Source: Desulfobacterales bacterium
GTDB lineage: Bacteria; Desulfobacterota; Desulfobacteria; Desulfobacterales; JAFDCJ01
NCBI GenBank assembly: GCA_029932495.1
Contig: JAOZPY010000191.1
Coordinates: 1 to 5,826, forward strand
Length of the DNA: 5,826 bases
Direction: 5' to 3'
How positions within the stretch are numbered: position 1 is the first letter of the stretch; each line of letters starts with the position of its first letter. The position numbers and the translations under genes are program-made. Below the pieces are notes generated by a model, which saw only the letters and a program-made list of their open reading frames with translations, was not told where the DNA came from and did not search any database. Shown piece by piece: positions 1 to 4,150 of this stretch.

Positions 1-152
1 GGTTCCGTAATACGCTCAAGGATGGCCAGCTTCCGATAATGCGGATTCCTGTCCAGCACCGGTTTCACCGTTTCGAGAACCTCTTCCACGGCCTGATGAA
101 ATTCCTTCTCCATAGGATCACGCGATGTAATCAATTCCATGATATTCGACAT
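1..152 (-). CDS. gdhA: NADP-type glutamate dehydrogenase, N-terminal fragment
   Basis: Partial gene: 50 codons plus two bases are visible before the left edge cuts it off. The visible peptide begins MSNIMELITSRDPMEKEF and continues with VLDRNPHYRKLAILERITEP. This aligns without gaps to the start of the E. coli GdhA family (there RDPNQTEF, then LEQNPKYRQMSLLERLVEP), the hexameric enzymes of about 450 residues. The catalytic lysine and the nucleotide-binding domain lie outside the window. The family interconverts glutamate with 2-oxoglutarate and ammonium in the cytoplasm. ATG at 152-150 is chosen because GGGAGG lies 6 bases upstream and the family similarity starts a few residues in. It follows the aminotransferase in the same direction after a 221-base gap that contains a gene remnant, so it may be cotranscribed or have its own promoter. 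In context it would regenerate the 2-oxoglutarate used by the aminotransferase. NADP preference is inferred from the subfamily, not seen. Confidence 0.88.
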   Translation of the reverse strand, partial: MSNIMELITSRDPMEKEFHQAVEEVLETVKPVLDRNPHYRKLAILERITE

Positions 153-158
153 ATATAT

Positions 159-164
159 CCTCCC
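159..164 (-). promoter_or_regulatory. Ribosome binding site of gdhA
   Basis: GGGAGG read on the minus strand, 6 bases before the ATG at 152-150. It fixes the start of the truncated glutamate dehydrogenase and shows that this gene initiates independently rather than by overlap with the gene before it. Confidence 0.8.
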
Positions 165-179
165 TTATCTAACAAAATT

Positions 180-343
180 GCCTTACGATTTCCGGCATCC
201 TTCAAGTACCGATAAGGTATGTTTTCTCGGTTCATCCGACTAAAACGTCATTTCAAAAAATTAGCAAATTCTATTTTCTTGTTGGCAAAATCGCGGACGG
301 CCCTTTTTAACATTTCCAGCTCGTTGAAAAGTGTAAAACCCAA
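180..343 (-). pseudogene. Remnant of an acyl-CoA dehydrogenase N-terminus
   Basis: Starting at a TTG (343-341) preceded by an excellent GAGGTGAT ribosome binding site (355-348), the frame reads MGFTLF and then NELEMLKRAVRDFANKKI, followed by EFANFLK and a TGA at 250-248. The pattern of a short beta start, then E-(x)-E-M-L-(K/R)-R-x-V-R-D-F-A-x-K-x-I, is the hallmark first helix of acyl-CoA dehydrogenases. After the TGA the same frame continues without a stop through NRENIPYRYLKDAG, which resembles the next family segment (D-R-E-x-x-F-P-Y-E-x-x-x-K-A-G). Similarity fades before the gdhA ribosome binding site, so the 180 boundary is approximate. Intact family members have about 380 residues and almost all of that is missing, so I read it as a decayed, internally deleted gene. 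It begins 30 bases after the aminotransferase stop, as an operon gene would. The first part is a fairly confident match; the part after the TGA is tentative. A translated 31-residue peptide cannot be excluded. Confidence 0.55.
221..246. repeat. Imperfect inverted repeat in the aminotransferase-gdhA gap
   Basis: On the plus strand GTTTT-c-TCGG, a five-base loop TTCAT, then CCGA-ct-AAAAC. The inner stem is 4 bp and the outer stem 5 bp, separated by a small bulge. No T-run follows on the minus strand (next bases ATACCTTATC), so it is a poor intrinsic terminator. It could be a protein-binding site ahead of gdhA or chance. It lies immediately after the in-frame TGA of the remnant. Confidence 0.3.
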
Positions 344-347
344 AATT

Positions 348-355
348 ATCACCTC
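348..355 (-). promoter_or_regulatory. Ribosome binding site of the acyl-CoA dehydrogenase remnant
   Basis: GAGGTGAT on the minus strand, 4 bases before the TTG at 343-341. It is fully complementary to the conserved 16S rRNA 3' end (ATCACCTC). Its survival beside a broken reading frame supports the view that a real gene once started here and that decay is recent or that a short peptide is still made. Confidence 0.55.
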
Positions 356-373
356 AGGTCCAACGTTCGCGTG

Positions 374-1558
374 TTATAATATCAATATCTGCGAAAGTCG
401 CAAGAGCCCTTCGCGGATGGTTGTCTCGTCCGCCACGAAGGAAAAACGAATGCAGCGATCTTCTCCAAAAGCCTGGCCGGGGATGGAGGCGATTCGCCAT
501 TTTTCAAGCAGGTAGTCACAAAAACCCACCGAGTCGGTAACGCCGTCCACCTTTTCATACAGCCGGCTGACATCGGCAAACAGGTAAAAGGCGCCCGTTG
601 GCTTGAAGGTCCTGATGCCATCGATTGCCGTTAACCCCTCGAACATCAGGTCGCGTCGTTTTTCAAAGGATTGTCGGAATGACTCAATCAAGTTAGCATC
701 GGTCTTCAAGGCATGAGCAAGGGCTTTCTGGGAGATGGATCCTGCACACGAAGTGGCCTGGCCCTGGATTCTCGTGGCCGCCCGGATGACTGCTTCCGGA
801 CCCAAGGCGTACCCGATCCGCCAGCCGGGCATCGAATAAGTCTTGGATGCGCTGTTAATGATGATCACGCTCTCGGTTATGTGTGGTGCAACCATCAGGA
901 GGTTGACGAAGGACTTCCCGTCGTAGACAAATTTCTCGTAGACATCATCCGAGACCACCAGAATACCGGCTGCCTCAACCACTCCGGCCAGAGCAGTCAG
1001 TTCTCTAGCCGTGTAGACGGCACCTGTCGGATTAGAGGGAGAGTTCAAGATGAGAAGTTTCGTCTTCGAAGTAATGGCTCCGGCCAATGCGTCTGGCGAG
1101 ATTTTATAGTTGTCTTCAAGGCGCGTGTTCAGGATAAGCGGAACACCCCCGGATAGTTTCACCATGTCCGGGTAGGAAAGCCAATACGGGCTGGGAATTA
1201 CCACCTCATCACCGGGATCCAAAACCGCTTGAAAGATATTGTGCAGGGCATGTTTCCCACCATTCGATACCAAAACCTGTTCCGGGTTGTATGACAAGTT
1301 CTGTTCGGCATGGTATTTTTCTATAATTGCCGCTTTGACCTCCGAGATACCGCCTGCTGCAGTATATTTGGTGAACCCTTCTTCAATGGCAGTGACCGCC
1401 GCTTGTTTGATGCTGTCCGGGGTGTCAAAGTCCGGCTCACCGGCGGAAAAATTCAACACATCAATCCCTTCCGCCCTCATTTTTTTTGCTTTGGCTGAAA
1501 TGGCGAGTGTGATGGAAGGCTTTATGATTTGTGCTCTTTCAGACAGAATTCTTTCCAT
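374..1558 (-). CDS. Class I PLP aminotransferase, I-beta aspartate aminotransferase type
   Basis: A 394-residue cytoplasmic enzyme that transfers an amino group between an amino acid and a 2-oxoacid, normally 2-oxoglutarate/glutamate. It has normal family length and all key elements. The N-terminal KPSITLAISAKAK and AGEPDFDTP substrate-binding segments lie at residues 13-47. GGKHALHN (100-107) carries the lysine typical of the I-beta group. SPSNPTG (173-179) holds the cofactor-binding Asn176, and SDDVYEK (203-209) holds Asp204 and Tyr207. SASKTYSMPGWRIGY (236-250) contains the PLP-linked Lys239 and phosphate-binding Arg247. Arg371 in CIRFSF binds the substrate carboxylate. A TTG at 1576 in the same frame would add six residues, but it has no ribosome binding site; the ATG at 1558 has GGGAG 9 bases upstream and matches where family similarity starts. 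It lies 53 bases after the 2-oxoacid oxidoreductase gene, consistent with one operon. Substrate could be aspartate, a branched-chain or an aromatic amino acid; the neighbouring oxidoreductase makes a catabolic substrate more likely than a biosynthetic one. Confidence 0.93.
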   Translation of the reverse strand: MERILSERAQIIKPSITLAISAKAKKMRAEGIDVLNFSAGEPDFDTPDSIKQAAVTAIEEGFTKYTAAGGISEVKAAIIEKYHAEQNLSYNPEQVLVSNGGKHALHNIFQAVLDPGDEVVIPSPYWLSYPDMVKLSGGVPLILNTRLEDNYKISPDALAGAITSKTKLLILNSPSNPTGAVYTARELTALAGVVEAAGILVVSDDVYEKFVYDGKSFVNLLMVAPHITESVIIINSASKTYSMPGWRIGYALGPEAVIRAATRIQGQATSCAGSISQKALAHALKTDANLIESFRQSFEKRRDLMFEGLTAIDGIRTFKPTGAFYLFADVSRLYEKVDGVTDSVGFCDYLLEKWRIASIPGQAFGEDRCIRFSFVADETTIREGLLRLSQILIL

Positions 1559-1567
1559 TTCCCAACG

Positions 1568-1572
1568 CTCCC
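1568..1572 (-). promoter_or_regulatory. Ribosome binding site that decides the aminotransferase start
   Basis: GGGAG on the minus strand, 9 bases before the ATG at 1558-1556. The alternative upstream TTG at 1576 has only an A-rich stretch without Shine-Dalgarno character before it, so the shorter 394-residue form is preferred. Confidence 0.6.
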
Positions 1573-1611
1573 GCAATCACTGTATTCTTACTGCCCAAGA
1601 ACATATTTGAA

Positions 1612-2904
1612 TCAAACGAATACCTTTTCAATTACGGCGAGCGCTGTCTCATATATCGCTTTCTTGAATCGCAAATTTAGCGCTGCCTTGAGCATATCCA
1701 TAGTCAATATCTTTTTTTGCTGGGCCAGAACCGCCAGAGCGGCCAATGCCCAGTCCGGGGACTTGATCTTCCTGGCTCTAAAATCTATTTCGGTGACGGC
1801 TGCCTGACATGGCGACAACTCAATGCCTGCTGCTTTAATGACCAACGCTTCAGGTGAAAGATGTTCAAGCATTTTCATGCGGCGTTTCACACCTTCTGGA
1901 GCCAGGGCAATGACGACCGCAGGGTTTTCGATCCCCGTATATTCAATCTCCTCATCGGAAAGAATAATTTCGCTGACCGAATGGCCCCGCATGACCGTAA
2001 TCGGATAATCGTTTTTCTGGGTGGCGTGACAGCCTGCCGATGCACCTGCCAGACACACCAGTTCTCCTGCAGTAATAATGCGCTGGCCCGCGCCTCCCAG
2101 GATAATCACTTCCCTGCGGCCGGATTGAGGTGCTGCACATGTTACTGCAATGGGAACTGGATCTGATGGGACTTTCTGCCTTGCGGCCTCCCGACGGTAA
2201 GCCTTCCCGTATTCCATCCTCGCGTTTTTGGACGTGAAATCAGTCAGTTCGGGTAACTGCGCCAGGTTTGCCTTGATGCTTTTTGGTGTCAATTTATTGC
2301 GCCGGGTGTAGCGACCGGGACAGATACCCCAGATATCCAGCAGCGAAAACCCATCGTATGTGATGGCCTCTTTGAGCTTTGCGACAAAATCCTTCTGGTA
2401 GGTAGATACTCGCGACACCATTGGCGCTCCGGCAGCGCCGGCCACTTGGCAGATATCAACCGGTTTTTCCAGTTTGTTCAGGAAGCCGGAAGCGACCACC
2501 GCATCATGGGGTGTGGTGGATGAACACTGCCCGCCGGTCATGCCATAGTTAAAGTTGTTTAAAACCAGCAGAGTCAAATCGATATTGCGCCGGCAGGTGC
2601 TCAATACATGGGCTCCGCCGATACCCAGCCCGCCGTCGCCCATGGTAACGATCACCTTAAGTTCTGGTCGGGCCATCTTGATTCCCGTGGCATACGTAAG
2701 GGCCCTGCCATGCAGGCCATGCAAAGCATGAGTATTGAAAAACGTATCGAAGAGACCGGAACATCCGATATCAGTGACGATGGCCACGTCTTTGCCGGCA
2801 AATCCCATCTCGATCAAAGCCTGGTCCAGCGCATGAAGGACACGATCGTGGGAACAACCCGGACAAAAAACAGGAGGTCGATTGCTGTTTAAGAGACTAT
2901 CCAT
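1612..2904 (-). CDS. korB: 2-oxoacid:ferredoxin oxidoreductase, fused beta-gamma subunit
   Basis: A 430-residue protein joining two subunits of the enzyme that converts a 2-oxoacid plus CoA to acyl-CoA, CO2 and reduced ferredoxin. Residues 1 to about 235 are the beta (TPP pyrophosphate-binding) part. CPGC at 14-17, Cys48 in DIGCSG and Cys195 in GICPGR match the four cysteines that hold the single [4Fe-4S] cluster in two-subunit archaeal enzymes. GDGGLGIGG (89-97) and NNFNYGMTGGQ (116-126) form the Mg-TPP site. About residues 265-430 form a gamma domain: VIILGGAGQRIITAG in place of the usual G-x-G-G-Q-G loop, then MRGHSVSEIILSDEEI (305-320). The ATG at 2904 overlaps the alpha gene end by 8 bases and has GGAGGTGA 6 bases upstream, indicating tight coupling and equal expression. 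No separate delta (double [4Fe-4S] ferredoxin) gene lies between the neighbours. The kor symbol denotes family only; 2-oxoglutarate, branched-chain or aryl 2-oxoacids are all possible substrates. Confidence 0.9.
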   Translation of the reverse strand: MDSLLNSNRPPVFCPGCSHDRVLHALDQALIEMGFAGKDVAIVTDIGCSGLFDTFFNTHALHGLHGRALTYATGIKMARPELKVIVTMGDGGLGIGGAHVLSTCRRNIDLTLLVLNNFNYGMTGGQCSSTTPHDAVVASGFLNKLEKPVDICQVAGAAGAPMVSRVSTYQKDFVAKLKEAITYDGFSLLDIWGICPGRYTRRNKLTPKSIKANLAQLPELTDFTSKNARMEYGKAYRREAARQKVPSDPVPIAVTCAAPQSGRREVIILGGAGQRIITAGELVCLAGASAGCHATQKNDYPITVMRGHSVSEIILSDEEIEYTGIENPAVVIALAPEGVKRRMKMLEHLSPEALVIKAAGIELSPCQAAVTEIDFRARKIKSPDWALAALAVLAQQKKILTMDMLKAALNLRFKKAIYETALAVIEKVFV

Positions 2905-4018
2905 TTTGAATCACCTCCATGATCTGGCCGGGTTTGATCATCTCCCCGTTCATCTGCCCCAAAAAAACGATTTCTTTGCCCGTCAACACCTGCTGGAGTT
3001 CCCTGACATACTGTCCGAGATTCATCTCGGCTATGACCACGCGTTTGTAAGGAGCTGCTTTTTCACGAATCAATGCTTCGGGGACGGGCCACAGCGTCTT
3101 CAGGACCAACAATGAGGCTGATTGGTCGCTTTGGTGCAGTTTCTTCACAGCCACTTTAGCTGCTCGGGCCGTCACTCCATATGCTATCACTAATGTATCG
3201 GCGCCAGGCACCACGTATTCATCATGGAATGTGAATTTGGAAATGTTCGTCTTGATTTTAGCGTCGAGCCGTTCCTGCACCTTCTCAATTTGTTCAGGAT
3301 CGGTGGTGATATAGCCGTCGGGTCCATGCGTCGATGAGGTCTGTCGAACCAAAATGGTAGTGCCGATGGCAAGAAAATCGGGAACCAACTGGCCGTCCTT
3401 TACGGCAAAAGGCAAGAAAGACGCATCCGCGTCAGCCACTTTACGTTCCGCAACCGGTGGCAGATCCAATGCTTCCAAATCCACGGTCTCCCGGGTCATG
3501 GAGATTTCCTTGTTCGCAGCCACGAAAACCGGGCACCGGTACTTCTCGGCTAGGTTAAATGCCTGCACGGTAAGCACATAGCAGTCCTTTACATTCACCG
3601 GAGCCAGTACGATTACCGGTAATCCACCGCTGTTACCCCATCGCAGGAATTGAATATCTCCATCGGCCCCTCTGGTTGCGGACCCGGTGGATGGTCCCAG
3701 ACGCTGGACATCGATGATGACGATGGGGATCTCGCTGCCGATGGCAAACGAGATCTGTTCGCTGTACAGGCTGATGCCGGGACCTGAAGTCGCCGTCATG
3801 CACTTCATCCCGGCCATGGCCGCCCCGAGGCAAAAACCGATGGATGCGATCTCATCTTCACCCTGCAGACAAATGCCGCCCTTGGGTGGCAATAGCTTGA
3901 GCATGGTATTGTATATGGTTGTGGCAGGTGTGATGGGGTAGCCTGCAAAAAAATTGCACCCTGCGGCTGCAGCTCCCCGACCGATGGCTTCGTTGCCTTC
4001 CATGAGACTTATTCCCAT
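2897..4018 (-). CDS. korA: 2-oxoacid:ferredoxin oxidoreductase, alpha subunit
   Basis: A 373-residue subunit supplying the TPP pyrimidine-binding half of the active site and partner of the downstream beta-gamma protein. The domain I segment starts at EGNEAIGRGAAAAGC (7-21), followed by the family signature YPITPAT (27-33). GEDEIASIG (53-61) contains the glutamate expected to activate TPP, probably Glu56. TSGPGISLYSE (77-87) and DVQRLGPSTGSATRGADGD (103-121) are the conserved substrate/CoA-side loops. HGPDGYITTDPEQ (231-243) is the usual linker to domain II, and EMNLGQYVRELQQ (331-343) is the typical C-terminal motif. Length fits the KorA/VorB type, which lacks the gamma domain at its N-terminus; that domain sits on the beta protein here. 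GGAGG lies 9 bases before the ATG. It starts 132 bases after the aldehyde oxidoreductase stop. Substrate identity is not visible: the loop form with GSATRGADGD is seen in several 2-oxoacid groups. Confidence 0.92.
   Translation of the reverse strand: MGISLMEGNEAIGRGAAAAGCNFFAGYPITPATTIYNTMLKLLPPKGGICLQGEDEIASIGFCLGAAMAGMKCMTATSGPGISLYSEQISFAIGSEIPIVIIDVQRLGPSTGSATRGADGDIQFLRWGNSGGLPVIVLAPVNVKDCYVLTVQAFNLAEKYRCPVFVAANKEISMTRETVDLEALDLPPVAERKVADADASFLPFAVKDGQLVPDFLAIGTTILVRQTSSTHGPDGYITTDPEQIEKVQERLDAKIKTNISKFTFHDEYVVPGADTLVIAYGVTARAAKVAVKKLHQSDQSASLLVLKTLWPVPEALIREKAAPYKRVVIAEMNLGQYVRELQQVLTGKEIVFLGQMNGEMIKPGQIMEVIQNG
2911..2918 (-). promoter_or_regulatory. Ribosome binding site of the beta-gamma gene inside the alpha gene
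   Basis: GGAGGTGA on the minus strand, 6 bases before the ATG at 2904-2902, embedded in the last codons of the alpha-subunit gene. It supports translational coupling of the two subunits through the 8-base overlap. Confidence 0.8.
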
Positions 4019-4027
4019 GAATTAAAA

Positions 4028-4032
4028 CCTCC
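4028..4032 (-). promoter_or_regulatory. Ribosome binding site of the alpha-subunit gene
   Basis: GGAGG on the minus strand, 9 bases before the ATG at 4018-4016. The base next to it (4033) separates it from a perfect palindrome at 4034-4047, so a protein bound there or a folded RNA could affect initiation. Confidence 0.75.
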
Positions 4033-4033
4033 G

Positions 4034-4047
4034 AGAAAATATTTTCT
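4034..4047. repeat. Perfect 14-bp palindrome upstream of the alpha-subunit gene
   Basis: AGAAAATATTTTCT equals its own reverse complement. It lies one base upstream of the alpha-subunit Shine-Dalgarno sequence in the only sizeable spacer between the aldehyde oxidoreductase and the 2-oxoacid oxidoreductase. A dimeric repressor or activator site is one reading; chance in AT-rich spacer DNA is another. As an RNA hairpin it would be weak, being AT-rich with almost no loop. Confidence 0.4.
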
Positions 4048-4150
4048 GTGTCTGATATGATTTTTGCACTGAAATAGGTTTGTTTCACCATGGTCCCAGT
4101 CTTTCATCTCACTGATAAACTTCCCATCGACCTCTATGAGATGAAGCCGA

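Larger units (their letters stand above)
4019..4150. other. Intergenic spacer between aldehyde oxidoreductase and alpha-subunit genes
   Basis: A 132-base stretch holding the palindrome and ribosome binding site listed separately. It has no clear intrinsic terminator for the upstream gene and no convincing -35/-10 or -24/-12 promoter that I can see. One minus-strand frame stays open across it for 51 codons (TTG at 4164 to TAA at 4009), but I do not recognise the product. Readthrough from the upstream gene is therefore plausible. Confidence 0.5.

Noticed and set aside
248..250. The TGA in the acyl-CoA dehydrogenase-like frame as a selenocysteine codon with a downstream hairpin
   Set aside because: A hairpin does follow, but it is short, starts too close to the TGA, and lacks the G-U-bearing apical loop of bacterial selenocysteine elements. 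The family has no selenocysteine at this position, and most of the gene is missing.
219..515. Plus-strand open frame of 98 codons over the gdhA gap and aminotransferase end
   Set aside because: It runs opposite the well-supported aminotransferase C-terminus and the remnant, has no recognisable domain, and has no convincing ribosome binding site.
713..1156. Plus-strand open frame of 147 codons inside the aminotransferase gene
   Set aside because: It is antisense to conserved PLP enzyme motifs and its product shows no protein-like family pattern.
1559..1576. TTG at 1576 as the aminotransferase start
   Set aside because: It lacks a ribosome binding site, and the extra six residues are not part of the family; the ATG at 1558 has GGGAG 9 bases upstream.
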